From Nocardia coubleae NBRC 108252 (GTDB lineage Bacteria > Actinomycetota > Actinomycetes > Mycobacteriales > Mycobacteriaceae): a DNA stretch of 64,000 nucleotides. The notes beneath the pieces were generated by a model. It was not told the DNA's origin, made no database searches, and saw only the letters and a program-made list of their open reading frames with translations. The DNA is taken from positions 1 through 64,000 of the forward strand of contig NZ_BDBD01000024.1 in the NCBI RefSeq assembly GCF_001612805.1, given 5' to 3'. The translations under genes and the position numbers were made by a program. Shown here piece after piece: positions 8,655 through 16,795 of the stretch. Numbering within the stretch: the stretch's first letter is position 1; each line of letters opens with the position of its first letter.

Positions 8655-8770
8655 CAAGGGTCTTTCCGGTCGAACGAGGATATGGCGGCCCACACATTTG
8701 GGCAGCCGTCCAGAGTGTAGCGGTTCAAACGTGACCTGCGTCATGAAGCGGATGTGGGCTCCTACAACGA

Positions 8771-8803
8771 AGAAGGCCCCGATCCACAGGATCGGGGCCT
8801 TCT
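8771..8803 (-). terminator. Hairpin after tRNA-His
   Basis: A perfect 15-bp stem, AGAAGGCCCCGATCC (8771-8785) with GGATCGGGGCCTTCT (8789-8803), around a 3-nt loop. It sits just 3' of tRNA-His on the minus strand. The U-tract is weak, so termination is probable but not certain. Confidence 0.65.
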
Positions 8804-8809
8804 CTTCGG

Positions 8810-8883
8810 GGTGACCGACGGGACTCGAACCCGCGACAGCCAGGATCACAACCTGGTGCTCTACCAACTGAACTACGGTCACC
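8810..8883 (-). tRNA. tRNA-His(GTG)
   Basis: Cloverleaf on the minus strand with anticodon stem-loop CCAGG TTGTGAT CCTGG, anticodon GTG. The acceptor reads GGTGACCG at the 5' end, and the extra encoded G-1 pairs with C73, which is the identity feature of tRNA-His. The T-arm holds GGTTCGAGTCC. From memory, a tRNA-His lies next to orn in mycobacteria as well. Confidence 0.96.
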
Positions 8884-8936
8884 ATCACCGGCTTGCACCG
8901 GCGCGGTAAATACTAGCTTGTACCGGCCCCGATGCC

Positions 8937-9575
8937 CTAATCCGCTGGTCGGGACCCTGTTCCGGTGACGTCGACGGCCTCGGTGACCGCCGCCGCGATG
9001 CTCGCGATGTCGGCCGAGGACGGGCCGGGCGGCGCCACGAAGGCGGTGCGCCGGTAGTACTCCAGCTCGCGGATGGACTCCTTGATGTCGGCCAGCGCGC
9101 GGTGCGCGAGCCCCTTCTCCGGCTGACCGAAGTAGATGCGCGGGTACCAGCGGCGGCACAGTTCCTTGATCGAGCTCACGTCGACCATCCGGTAGTGCAG
9201 GTGCGCGTCCAGCTCGGGCATATCGCGCGCGATGAAGCCGCGATCGGTGGCGATGGAGTTGCCGCACAGCGGCACCGTGCGCGCGGCGGGCGCGTACTGG
9301 CGCACGTAGTCGAGCACCTGCTCCTGGGCCTGCTCGAGGGTCACGGTCGAGCGCCGGACCTCCTCGGTGAGACCGGATTTCGCGTGCATGTCGGCGACGA
9401 CGGGTGGCATGCAGGCCAGGGCGGCGTCATCGGCGTGGATGACGATGTCGACACCGTCACCGAGAATGTTCAGGTCGCTGTCGGTTACGAGCGCGGCGAT
9501 CTCGATCAGCTTGTCGCTGTCGAGACGGAGCCCCGTCATCTCGCAATCCATCCAGACCAAGAGTTTGTCGGACAC
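8937..9575 (-). CDS. orn: Oligoribonuclease
   Basis: A 212-residue 3'-5' exoribonuclease that degrades di- to penta-nucleotides, including pGpG, to mononucleotides. DEDDh motifs are visible: LVWMDCEMTGL (first Asp and Glu), CGNSIATDRGFI (second Asp), and HRALADIKESI with the final catalytic His and Asp. The KELCRRWYPRIYFGQPEKGLAHRA segment is typical of Orn. GTG at 9575 (encoding MSDKLLVWMD) is chosen because Orn proteins begin just before this motif; the longer frame adds 38 untypical residues. A C-terminal tail of about 25 residues (from GPSSADIAS) is longer than in E. coli Orn. It is divergent from the DUF853 ATPase gene. Confidence 0.95.
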   Translation of the reverse strand: MSDKLLVWMDCEMTGLRLDSDKLIEIAALVTDSDLNILGDGVDIVIHADDAALACMPPVVADMHAKSGLTEEVRRSTVTLEQAQEQVLDYVRQYAPAARTVPLCGNSIATDRGFIARDMPELDAHLHYRMVDVSSIKELCRRWYPRIYFGQPEKGLAHRALADIKESIRELEYYRRTAFVAPPGPSSADIASIAAAVTEAVDVTGTGSRPAD

Positions 9576-9747
9576 CCGAGCCACCCTAATGGGGTATCGG
9601 CGCGCCTCGCCGACAGGTGTGTCGCGCGGGCGCGGCGGAGGTGTTTGCCGACGACACCCGCCGAAGGCCACCACAGGGGTGACCGGCACGGATACAGTTT
9701 GCCTGAGATTGTCCGTTCATGTTCTTGCGATCGAGACGGAGGACGCG

Positions 9748-11409
9748 ATGACCACCCCTCAGGAGAAGGCGGCAGCGGCTCGCCTGGCAGCCGAAGAGGC
9801 GGCGCGCGTCGCCGCCGAGGCAGCCGCCGCGGCGGAGGCCGCCGAGCGGGAGGCGGCGCAATCAGCTTCGGCGGCAACGTCACCCGACGCCTCGGCCGGG
9901 TCGGGCGCCGCCGCACAGATCGCGGCCGGTTACGCCTTCGACGGTCAGGCTCTGGAGCTGGGCACCGTTGTCGTCGACGGAACCACCGACCCCGCTGCGC
10001 GCGTGCGTATTCCGTTGCGCATGATGAACCGCCACGGGCTCGTCGCGGGGGCGACCGGCACGGGCAAGACCAAAACCCTGCAGGGCATCGCCGAACAGCT
10101 CTCGCGGGCGGGCGTTCCCGTGGTGCTCGCCGATGTGAAGGGCGATCTGTCGGGTCTGCGCGACCCCGGTGCCGACAACGACAAGATCCGCGCTCGCGCC
10201 GCCGAGACCGGCGCGAGCGACTGGGCGCCGAGCGGTTTCCCCACCGAGTTCGTCTCGCTCGGCACCGAGGGCATCGGCGTGCCGATCCGCGCCACGATCA
10301 CCTCTTTCGGCCCGATCCTGCTCAGCAAGGTCCTCGGCCTCAACGACACCCAGGAGTCGACCCTCGGGCTGATCTTCCACTGGGCCGATCAGCGGGGCCT
10401 TGCCCTGCTCGACCTGAAGGACCTGCGCGCGGTCATCACCCACCTGACCAGCCCCGAGGGCAAGGAAGACCTCAAGGGGATCGGCGGGGTGTCCAGCCAG
10501 ACCGCCGGGGTGATCCTGCGTTCGCTGGTGAATCTCGAGGCCGAGGGCGGTGACACGTTCTTCGGCGAGCCCGAACTCGATCCCGCCGATCTGGCCCGGG
10601 TCGTCGACGGGCAGGGCGTCATCACACTGGTCGAACTGGGACAGCAGGCGGCGCGGCCGGCGCTGTTCTCCACATTCCTGATGTGGGTGCTCGCCGAGCT
10701 GTTCCAGACGCTGCCCGAAGTGGGTGACGTCGACAAACCCAAGCTCGTCTTCGTCTTCGACGAGGCGCATCTGCTCTTCGCCGACGCCTCCAAGGCGTTC
10801 CTGCAGCAGATCGAGCAGACCGTGAAGCTGATCCGCTCCAAGGGTGTCGGTGTGTTCTTCTGCACCCAGCTGCCCACCGACATCCCGAACGCGGTGCTGT
10901 CGCAGCTCGGCGCCCGCGTCCAGCACGCGCTGCGCGCCTTCACCCCCGATGATCAGAAGGCGCTGGCGAAAACGGTTCGCACGTATCCGAAGTCGGAGGT
11001 CTACGACCTCGAGGAGGCGCTCACCAGCCTCGGTACCGGTGAGGCGATCGTCACAGTGTTGTCGGAGAAGGGTGCCCCGACCCCGGTTGCCTGGACCAAG
11101 ATCGTGCCGCCGCGGTCGCTGATGGACACCATCGGTGACGACGCCATCCGCTCCGCCGCGGGGTCGAGCTCGTTGCAGGGCAAGTACGGGCAGAGCATCG
11201 ACCGCGAATCGGCCTACGAGATGCTGCTGGCCAGCGTGGCTGCCGCACCCGCACCGGAAACCGCCCCGCCGCCTGCCGGACCGGACGCGGATTCGGCGGC
11301 CGAACGGATCATGAAGAACCCGGCCGTGAAGAGCTTCCTGCGCTCGGCGGCCAGTGCGGCGGGGCGCGAGATCAGCCGCAGCCTGTTCGGCACCCGGCGA
11401 CGCCGGTAG
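9748..11409 (+). CDS. DUF853 family helicase-like ATPase (HerA/VirB4-type fold, Rv2510c-like)
   Basis: A 553-residue cytoplasmic ATPase. The first 60 residues are an extremely Ala/Glu-rich, probably coiled-coil segment (ARLAAEEAARVAAEAAAAAE). The ATPase domain follows, with Walker A GATGTGKTKT at residues 101-110, DVKGDLSGL, Walker B LVFVFDEAHLLFAD, and the sensor segment VFFCTQLPTDIPNAVLSQLG. E. coli YjgR is the named relative of this family; its function is not established. ATG at 9748 follows ACGGAGGA. The C-terminal NPAVKSFLRSAASAAGREISRSLFG is the usual family end. Its position beside orn matches mycobacterial order. Confidence 0.9.
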   Translation: MTTPQEKAAAARLAAEEAARVAAEAAAAAEAAEREAAQSASAATSPDASAGSGAAAQIAAGYAFDGQALELGTVVVDGTTDPAARVRIPLRMMNRHGLVAGATGTGKTKTLQGIAEQLSRAGVPVVLADVKGDLSGLRDPGADNDKIRARAAETGASDWAPSGFPTEFVSLGTEGIGVPIRATITSFGPILLSKVLGLNDTQESTLGLIFHWADQRGLALLDLKDLRAVITHLTSPEGKEDLKGIGGVSSQTAGVILRSLVNLEAEGGDTFFGEPELDPADLARVVDGQGVITLVELGQQAARPALFSTFLMWVLAELFQTLPEVGDVDKPKLVFVFDEAHLLFADASKAFLQQIEQTVKLIRSKGVGVFFCTQLPTDIPNAVLSQLGARVQHALRAFTPDDQKALAKTVRTYPKSEVYDLEEALTSLGTGEAIVTVLSEKGAPTPVAWTKIVPPRSLMDTIGDDAIRSAAGSSSLQGKYGQSIDRESAYEMLLASVAAAPAPETAPPPAGPDADSAAERIMKNPAVKSFLRSAASAAGREISRSLFGTRRRR

Positions 11410-11859
11410 TCAGCTCTGCTCGACCGCCGAGGCCACCTTGTCCGAGAGCGACCGCAATGCCGCGGCTTCCTGACGGGTCATGTTGTCCACGAACAGCTTT
11501 CGCACCAGCTCGACATGTTCGGGCGCGGCGGCGCGCAAGACGTCGCGCCCGTGGTCGGTCAGCGTGACGACGACGCCGCGTGCGTCGTCGGCGGCCGGGG
11601 CCCGGCCGACCAGCCCCCGCGCCGCCATCCTGGCCAGTTGCTTGGACAGCCGCGACTTGTCCCAGCACACCTCGGCGGCCAGGTCCCTGGCACGCAGACA
11701 GCCCTGCGGTGCGGCCGAGAGCGGAACCATCAGCTCATAGTCGGCCATCGACAGCCCGTGCCCGGCCAGCCCGGCCGACAGCGCCGCGTCCAGCCGCTGC
11801 CGCATCCGGATGAAGGCCTGCCAGGTCTGCTGCTCTTGCTCGGACAACCATCGGGTCAC
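11410..11859 (-). CDS. MarR-family transcriptional regulator
   Basis: A 149-residue winged-helix regulator. It has an N-terminal dimerisation helix (SEQEQQTWQAFIRMRQRLDA), a recognition helix region (DLAAEVCWDKSRLSKQLARM) and a wing with DARGVVVTLTDHGRDVL. GTG at 11859 is the first reasonable start. It is divergent from the pirin gene, and a TTGGTT-N8-AACCAA dyad lies 22 nt upstream of its start, so it probably represses itself and pirin. MarR proteins usually respond to phenolics or oxidants; the ligand here is unknown. A single Cys lies in the DNA-binding helix region (EVCWDK). Confidence 0.88.
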   Translation of the reverse strand: MTRWLSEQEQQTWQAFIRMRQRLDAALSAGLAGHGLSMADYELMVPLSAAPQGCLRARDLAAEVCWDKSRLSKQLARMAARGLVGRAPAADDARGVVVTLTDHGRDVLRAAAPEHVELVRKLFVDNMTRQEAAALRSLSDKVASAVEQS

Positions 11860-11880
11860 GGGAATGATCCTAGAGCCACA

Positions 11881-11900
11881 TTGGTTGACATGGAAACCAA
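11881..11900. promoter_or_regulatory. Candidate MarR operator between marR and pirin
   Basis: The dyad TTGGTTGACATGGAAACCAA (TTGGTT-N8-AACCAA) is in the short divergent gap. It includes TTGACA, which could be a -35 element for the pirin gene, so binding would block transcription. MarR sites are typically 16-20 bp dyads of this kind. Confidence 0.7.
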
Positions 11901-11928
11901 ACAGGTTCCACTCCAGGAGGCGCTTCCC

Positions 11929-12900
11929 ATGCCCGCGATCACCGTCGACGACATCATGGTGCTGCCCCGGCTCCCCCGCCCGGACGTCACCGAAACCCAG
12001 CGGCCGGTACGTCAGATCGTCACCGCCCACCGTCAGCGCGAGGGGGCGGGCTTCGAGGTGACGCGCCCGTTCCCCAGCGTCGACCTGCGCGCGGCCGACC
12101 CCTTCATCCTGCTCGACCAGATGGGCCCCGTGGCCTATGAGCCCTACGAGGCCAAGGGCGCGCCGTGGCATCCGCATCGCGGCTTCGAAACCGTCACCTA
12201 CATGCTCGACGGCACCATGGTCCACCACGACTCCCAGGGTGGCGGCGGCGTGATCGGCGAGGGTGACACCCAGTGGATGACGGCAGGCTCGGGCATGCTG
12301 CACGACGAACTGCCCGAGGAGAAGCTGGTGATCTCGGGCGGCCGATTCCACGGCATCCAGCTGTGGGTGAACCTGCCGCGCGCCCAGAAGTTCGCCACCC
12401 CGCGCTACCAGGACCTGCGCGGCAGCGAGCTCACCCTGGTCAGCTCGCACGACGGCGGCGCCCTGGTGCGGCTCATCGCGGGCGAGGTCGGCGGCTTCGC
12501 CGGACCCGGTTCCACTTACACCCCGATCGCCTACGCGCACGCCTCGATCAGCCCCGGCGCGCAGCTGGAAACACCGTGGCCGCAGGACTTCACGGCCATG
12601 GCCTACGTGCTGTCGGGCAGCGGCACGGCGGGCACCGACCGTCGGCCGATCCACACCGGACAGCTGGTGATGTTCGGCAAGGGCGAGGCCATCACGCTCA
12701 CCGCCGACACCACACAGGACTACGGCGACCTCGAAGTGCTGCTGCTCGGCGGAAAACCGTTGCGCGAGCCCCTGATCCAGTACGGACCGTTCGTCATGAA
12801 CACCCGCGCCGAGATCATCGAGGCACTCGAGGACTTCCAGGCCGGACGGATGGGCACCGTGCCCGCCGAGCACCTCACGGGGCGCAGGCTCGGCGAGTAA
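11929..12900 (+). CDS. Pirin family protein
   Basis: A 323-residue bicupin protein. The N-terminal cupin carries the metal ligands in PWHPHRGFETVTYML (two His), and further conserved blocks are GVIGEGDTQWMTAGSGMLHDE and FHGIQLWVNLP. The C-terminal cupin contains VLSGSG and FGKGEAITLTA. Bacterial pirins act as quercetinases or redox-linked regulators, but the substrate is not readable from sequence. ATG at 11929 is chosen because AGGAGG lies 9 nt upstream; an in-frame ATG at 11890 falls inside the operator and has no ribosome-binding site. It is divergent from, and probably repressed by, the MarR gene. Confidence 0.92.
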   Translation: MPAITVDDIMVLPRLPRPDVTETQRPVRQIVTAHRQREGAGFEVTRPFPSVDLRAADPFILLDQMGPVAYEPYEAKGAPWHPHRGFETVTYMLDGTMVHHDSQGGGGVIGEGDTQWMTAGSGMLHDELPEEKLVISGGRFHGIQLWVNLPRAQKFATPRYQDLRGSELTLVSSHDGGALVRLIAGEVGGFAGPGSTYTPIAYAHASISPGAQLETPWPQDFTAMAYVLSGSGTAGTDRRPIHTGQLVMFGKGEAITLTADTTQDYGDLEVLLLGGKPLREPLIQYGPFVMNTRAEIIEALEDFQAGRMGTVPAEHLTGRRLGE

Positions 12901-13017
12901 CAGTCGAGGCACACGCGGTGCGGTTGACAAGCGGGGGCCCCGTCATGAAGGTTGACTTCGCCGCCCGAGGCGTGTGTCCGGGCCAACATCCGAACCGCAG
13001 CAGACATAGAGGAATTC

Positions 13018-13317
13018 ATGAACGTTCGTCGGCTCACTGTCAGCCTCGCCGCCGTAGGCCTCGGCCTGCTCGTCGCCCCCGCCGCTCAGGCGAATCCGTT
13101 GGTGACGGGCTCCGCGGGCACCGGCTCGTCCAGCTTCGACTCCCTGCTCGGCGCCACCGGCTCGGCCAACCTGGTCCAGTCCGGTTCGGCCGGCGGTGCG
13201 TTCCGCAGCTGCGACGAGGCGATGGCCGCAGGCCGCGCCCCGCTGTTCCGCGGCGAGGCGGGCTACTCCCCCCACCTCGACCCCGACGGCGACGGCCTCG
13301 CCTGCCCCACGCAGTAA
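13018..13317 (+). CDS. Secreted Excalibur calcium-binding domain protein
   Basis: A 99-residue exported protein. A signal peptide (MNVRRLTVSLAAVGLGLLVAPAAQA, cleavage after about residue 25) and a short Gly/Ser linker precede an Excalibur domain at residues 62-99: FRSCDEAMAAGRAPLFRGEA, then DPDGDGLACP. The DxDxDG loop binds calcium and the two Cys form the family disulphide. ATG at 13018 follows AGAGGAATTC. It is preceded by about 115 nt with no other gene. Likely a small wall-associated protein; function unknown. Confidence 0.88.
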   Translation: MNVRRLTVSLAAVGLGLLVAPAAQANPLVTGSAGTGSSSFDSLLGATGSANLVQSGSAGGAFRSCDEAMAAGRAPLFRGEAGYSPHLDPDGDGLACPTQ

Positions 13318-13361
13318 TTTTGGAGCGCTGGCGCGCTCGAGTTGGTGCGTTTGAATACAGA

Positions 13362-13403
13362 AACACCCGATGTGGCTTGTGCCGCATCGGGTGTTCTGTG
13401 TTT
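13362..13403. terminator. Terminator hairpin between convergent genes
   Basis: Stem AACACCCGATGTGGC (13362-13376) with GCCGCATCGGGTGTT (13381-13395), one G-U pair, loop TTGT, then TCTGTGTTTG. It lies between the Excalibur gene and the convergent DUF3618 gene and can serve both. Confidence 0.6.
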
Positions 13404-13412
13404 GTGGACCGC

Positions 13413-13646
13413 TCAGCGGCGGAAAAGTTTGACCAGGACCAGGCCCGCTACGAGGGCACCCGCGCCGATCAGCGTGTATTTGACCTTGGGCTCGCTGAAC
13501 TTGGCGACCACGATCGCCTTCGTGTCGTCGGCGATCCGCTGCGGATCGGCGCGCACCGCCAGTTCGTCGAGCGTGGTCGCCAACCGGGCGCGCGCGATCT
13601 CGATCTCGCGTTCGATCCGGTCGGTGTCGTCCTTGGCCACCGTCAC
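13413..13646 (-). CDS. DUF3618 small membrane protein (Rv2520c-like)
   Basis: A 77-residue protein with the DUF3618 pattern: DRIEREIEIARARLATTLDELAVRADPQRIADD, followed by one C-terminal membrane segment (YTLIGAGALVAGLVLVKLF) and a basic end. The family is common in actinobacteria, is predicted to be membrane-tethered with a cytoplasmic helix, and has no established function. It stands divergent to bcp with 72 nt between starts; the same pair (Rv2520c/Rv2521) occurs in M. tuberculosis as I recall. Confidence 0.88.
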   Translation of the reverse strand: MTVAKDDTDRIEREIEIARARLATTLDELAVRADPQRIADDTKAIVVAKFSEPKVKYTLIGAGALVAGLVLVKLFRR

Positions 13647-13718
13647 CTCCAGGTATGTGTCTGTGCTCGCCCGAGTCTATCCATGCCGTCAGCGGACCCG
13701 GTCGGTTACCGTGCGGTG

Positions 13719-14192
13719 GTGACCGACAACCATCGCCTCTCCCCCGGAGACACCGCCCCCGATTTCACGCTGCCCGACGCCGACGGCAAGGACGTGTCAC
13801 TGTCGGACTACCGTGGCCGCAAGGTGATCGTCTACTTCTACCCGGCCGCCTCGACCCCCGGCTGCACCAAGCAGGCCTGCGACTTCCGCGACAACCTCGC
13901 CGAACTGAACGAGGCCGGGATCGCCGTCCTCGGCATCTCCCCGGACAAGCCGGCCAAACTGGCCAAGTTCCGCGACGCCGAGGGCCTCACCTTCCCGCTG
14001 CTGTCCGACCCGGAACGCACCGTGCTGCAGCAGTGGGGCGCGTTCGGCGAGAAGAAGATGTACGGCAAGACCGTCACCGGCGTGATCCGCTCGACCTTCC
14101 TCGTCGACGAACAGGGTGCGATCGAGGTGGCCCAGTACAACGTGCGCGCCACGGGCCACGTGGCGAAGCTGCGCCGCGACCTGTCGGCGTAG
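13719..14192 (+). CDS. bcp: Thiol peroxidase of the Bcp/PrxQ family
   Basis: A 157-residue cytoplasmic peroxiredoxin that reduces hydroperoxides using thioredoxin. The peroxidatic Cys49 is in ASTPGCTKQACDF and a resolving-type Cys54 lies five residues on, the atypical two-Cys arrangement of this subgroup. The N-terminal GDTAPDFTLPDADGK and the later GVIRSTFLVDEQG are family hallmarks. GTG at 13719 gives exactly the usual length. Its stop directly abuts the convergent TetR gene. Confidence 0.94.
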   Translation: MTDNHRLSPGDTAPDFTLPDADGKDVSLSDYRGRKVIVYFYPAASTPGCTKQACDFRDNLAELNEAGIAVLGISPDKPAKLAKFRDAEGLTFPLLSDPERTVLQQWGAFGEKKMYGKTVTGVIRSTFLVDEQGAIEVAQYNVRATGHVAKLRRDLSA

Positions 14193-14924
14193 CTACTCGG
14201 CGAAGGTGCGGATGAACACCTCGAAACCGTCGAGCATCCGCGCCAGCCCGAATTCGAAATCGGCACGGGCCCAATCGAAATGGACCTCGCTCTCGCCGTC
14301 GAACGCCGAGCCCGACATGGCGGCCGTGACCGCGGGGAACCGCTGCGGGTCGAGTACGCGTGCCATCACCGACGCGAAATCGGCACCTTCGACGGTCTGC
14401 AGATCACGCAGCATGCGGCGTTTGCCGATGACGTAGACCGACACGTTCATCACCAGCTCGAGCTTCGCCGGCTCCGGCACGCCGGTCCCGGCGAGCGCGC
14501 CCAGCGCCACCTCCAGCCAGGCCATATTGTTCGGGCCCATCGGCGGGCGGGCCAGCGGGATGTCGATCCACCACGGATGCCTGCCGATCCGGTCGAACTC
14601 GGCGAAAGCCCATTGTTCGAGACCTGCGCGCCAGGAGGTTCCGGCGGGGATATCCGGTGGCGCGCCGACCACGCGATCCATCAGCAGGTCGAGCAGGGTG
14701 TCCTTGCTGTCGACGTAGCGGTACAGCGACATGGCGGTGAAGCCGAGTTGCTTGGCCACCCTGCTCATCGACAGCGCGGCGACGCCTTCCGCGTCGGCGA
14801 CCTCGATCGCGGCATCGACGATCTGGTCGATGGTGAGCGCCCGCTTCGGTCCGCGACCGGCCGGCTGGGCCAGCCCCCACATCAGTTCCACCGCTCTGGG
14901 TAACGCCGCTTCGCCGGTCGTCAT
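14193..14924 (-). CDS. TetR/AcrR repressor of the adjacent ABC exporter
   Basis: A 243-residue TetR-family protein. The DNA-binding domain is at residues 29-75 (LTIDQIVDAAIEVADAEGVA, MSRVAKQLGFTAMSLYRYVD). The long C-terminal ligand domain resembles the TetR_C group that senses drugs, with RHPWWIDIPLARPP in the usual place. It is divergent from an ABC exporter operon, and a 35-bp near-perfect dyad lies between them, so it most likely represses that operon and itself. The inducer is unknown, probably an exported hydrophobic compound. Confidence 0.9.
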   Translation of the reverse strand: MTTGEAALPRAVELMWGLAQPAGRGPKRALTIDQIVDAAIEVADAEGVAALSMSRVAKQLGFTAMSLYRYVDSKDTLLDLLMDRVVGAPPDIPAGTSWRAGLEQWAFAEFDRIGRHPWWIDIPLARPPMGPNNMAWLEVALGALAGTGVPEPAKLELVMNVSVYVIGKRRMLRDLQTVEGADFASVMARVLDPQRFPAVTAAMSGSAFDGESEVHFDWARADFEFGLARMLDGFEVFIRTFAE

Positions 14925-14986
14925 CGACTCGTCCGCCTCCTTCGCTCTGCCACGACTCTAACCGGCGGCCCTCTTGTGCCGGACAA

Positions 14987-15021
14987 CTGTTTAGCCTATA
15001 AACAATATAGGCCATAAACAG
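14987..15021. promoter_or_regulatory. Candidate TetR operator, 35-bp dyad
   Basis: An AT-rich inverted repeat runs from CTGTTTA (14987) to TAAACAG (15021), with inner arms CCTATA and TATAGG. Its base composition stands out from the GC-rich surroundings. It lies between the TetR gene and the ABC ATPase gene, and a dyad of this size could hold two dimers. Confidence 0.8.
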
Positions 15022-15043
15022 TGGCATCGATCGGAGAAAATCC

Positions 15044-15985
15044 ATGGCACCCGAACCACCCGCACTCTCGGTGCGGCAGCTACACAAGTCATTCGGCACC
15101 CACGTCGTCCTCGACGACCTCGACCTCGAGGTCCGCGCGGGCACCGTCTTCGCCCTGCTCGGCCCCAACGGCGCGGGCAAGACCACCCTGGTCCGCATCC
15201 TCGCCACCCTCACCCGACCGGATCGCGGTGAACTGCGCGTCCTCGGCCACGACCCGGTCGCCGAGGCCGACGACGTGCGCGCGCTGATCGGCGTCACCGG
15301 CCAGTTCGCGGCCGTCGACGGTGTGCTCACCGGCCACGAGAACCTGCGCCTCACCGGCAAGCTGCTGCATCTGGGCAAGCCTGAAATCGCCCGCCGCGGT
15401 GCCGCATTGCTCGACCGGTTCGATCTCGTCGACGCCGCGGCCAAACCGGTCGACACCTACTCGGGCGGCATGCGACGCCGACTCGACCTGGCCATGAGCC
15501 TGATGGGCCGCCCCCGGCTGGTCTTCCTCGACGAGCCGACCACCGGCCTCGACCCACGCAGCCGCCGTGACCTGTGGACCGCCATCCGCGAACTCGCCGC
15601 CGAGGGCACCACCGTCTTCCTCACCACGCAATACCTGGAGGAGGCCGACCAGCTCGCCGACCGCATCGCCGTCCTCGACGGCGGGCGCATCGTCGCCGAC
15701 GGCACCCCGGAGGAACTCAAGCGACTCGTCCCCGGCGGGCACCTGCGGTTCCGGTTCGCCGATCACCTCCTGCTCACCGCGGCGGCGAAGGCGGTGCCGA
15801 GCGCACAGGTCGACCCCGAACAACTGAGCATGCAGGTGTCCTCGACAGGCAGCGCGGTGGAGATCAAACTGCTGCTCGACCGGTTCGCCGAACTCGGCAT
15901 CGCCATCGAGCAGCTCACGGTGCACACCTCCGACCTCGACGATGTGTTCTTCGCGTTGACCGGCCGGACGGCGGTGGCGGCATGA
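15044..15985 (+). CDS. ABC exporter ATP-binding protein (DrrA-like)
   Basis: A 313-residue ATPase of the daunorubicin-resistance type. Walker A is GPNGAGKTT, the signature is YSGGMRRRLDLA, Walker B is LVFLDEPTTGLDPRSR, and the switch region is TQYLEEADQLADRIAVL, with Gln in place of the usual His, as in DrrA proteins. It couples ATP hydrolysis to export by the membrane protein encoded next, whose start overlaps this stop in ATGA. It is likely repressed by the divergent TetR protein. The substrate is unknown, probably a lipophilic drug or envelope lipid. Confidence 0.93.
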   Translation: MAPEPPALSVRQLHKSFGTHVVLDDLDLEVRAGTVFALLGPNGAGKTTLVRILATLTRPDRGELRVLGHDPVAEADDVRALIGVTGQFAAVDGVLTGHENLRLTGKLLHLGKPEIARRGAALLDRFDLVDAAAKPVDTYSGGMRRRLDLAMSLMGRPRLVFLDEPTTGLDPRSRRDLWTAIRELAAEGTTVFLTTQYLEEADQLADRIAVLDGGRIVADGTPEELKRLVPGGHLRFRFADHLLLTAAAKAVPSAQVDPEQLSMQVSSTGSAVEIKLLLDRFAELGIAIEQLTVHTSDLDDVFFALTGRTAVAA

Positions 15986-16746
15986 GCGCCATGACCACCG
16001 TGCAGGATTCGGTCACCATGCTCGACCGCAATATCCGCCACACCCTGCGCAGCCCGGACACCATGATCATGACCATCGCGCTGCCGGTGATGATCCTGCT
16101 GATGTTCGTCTACGTCTTCGGCGGCGCGATGCGGGTCGACGGTGCCTACATCGACTACGTGGTGCCCGGAATCATCCTGCTGTGTGCGGGGTTCGGCGCC
16201 TCGACCACGGCGGTGGCACTGTCGACAGATCTGGCCGAGGGCATTGTCGACCGGTTCCGGGCGATGGCGATCGCCCGCTCGGCGGTCCTCACCGGGCATG
16301 TCGTGGAGAGCGTGTTGCGCAATCTGGTCACCTCGGCCGTCGTGATCGGCGTGGCCGTGGTCCTCGGCTTCCGGCCGACCACCGATCCGGTGCGCTGGCT
16401 CGGCGTGGCAGGCGTGCTCGCGATGTTCGTGTTCGCGTTGTCGTGGTTATCGGCGGCGCTCGGAATGGTGGCCCGTAATCCGGAGGCGGCCAACGGGTTC
16501 ACGTTCTTCTTCATGTTCCTGCCGTATGTGAGCAGCGCGTTCGTGCCGACCTCGACCATGCCGACCTGGCTGCACACTTTCGCCGAGAACCAGCCGGTGA
16601 CGCCGGTGATCGAGACGATGCGCGGGCTGCTGATGGGCACACCCATCGGCGACAGCGGCCCGCTCGCCGTGCTGTGGTGCGGCGGCATCGCGGTGGCCGG
16701 GTATCTGGCCGCGCGGTGGATGTTCCAGCGCCGCACCAGTTCCTGA
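15982..16746 (+). CDS. ABC-2 type exporter membrane subunit (DrrB-like)
   Basis: A 254-residue permease with six hydrophobic segments. The N-terminal RNIRHTLRSPDTMIMTIALP and the block LSTDLAEGIVDRFRAMAIARS are typical of DrrB/ABC-2 proteins, as is the later PTWLHTFAENQPVTPVIETM. It overlaps the ATPase gene by 4 nt and forms the transport pore with it. A strong hairpin directly follows, closing the operon. Confidence 0.92.
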   Translation: MSAMTTVQDSVTMLDRNIRHTLRSPDTMIMTIALPVMILLMFVYVFGGAMRVDGAYIDYVVPGIILLCAGFGASTTAVALSTDLAEGIVDRFRAMAIARSAVLTGHVVESVLRNLVTSAVVIGVAVVLGFRPTTDPVRWLGVAGVLAMFVFALSWLSAALGMVARNPEAANGFTFFFMFLPYVSSAFVPTSTMPTWLHTFAENQPVTPVIETMRGLLMGTPIGDSGPLAVLWCGGIAVAGYLAARWMFQRRTSS

Positions 16747-16755
16747 GCGGAAACG

Positions 16756-16790
16756 ACACGGGCCGCGCGATCGTCTCGCGCGGCCCGTGT
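16756..16790. terminator. Terminator hairpin between convergent genes
   Basis: A perfect 15-bp stem ACACGGGCCGCGCGA / TCGCGCGGCCCGTGT (16756-16770 with 16776-16790), loop TCGTC. No U-tract. It separates the exporter operon from the convergent gene ending at 16796. Confidence 0.65.
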
Positions 16791-16795
16791 GCGGC

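Noticed and set aside
11860..12930. N-terminal extension of the MarR frame over the pirin gene
   Set aside because: It is antisense to pirin and His/Gly/Asp-rich; a MarR protein of normal length starts at 11859.
12273..13018. Plus-strand open frame running through the pirin gene into downstream DNA
   Set aside because: Arg/His-rich shadow translation. The genuine coding part of that frame begins only at bcp (13719).
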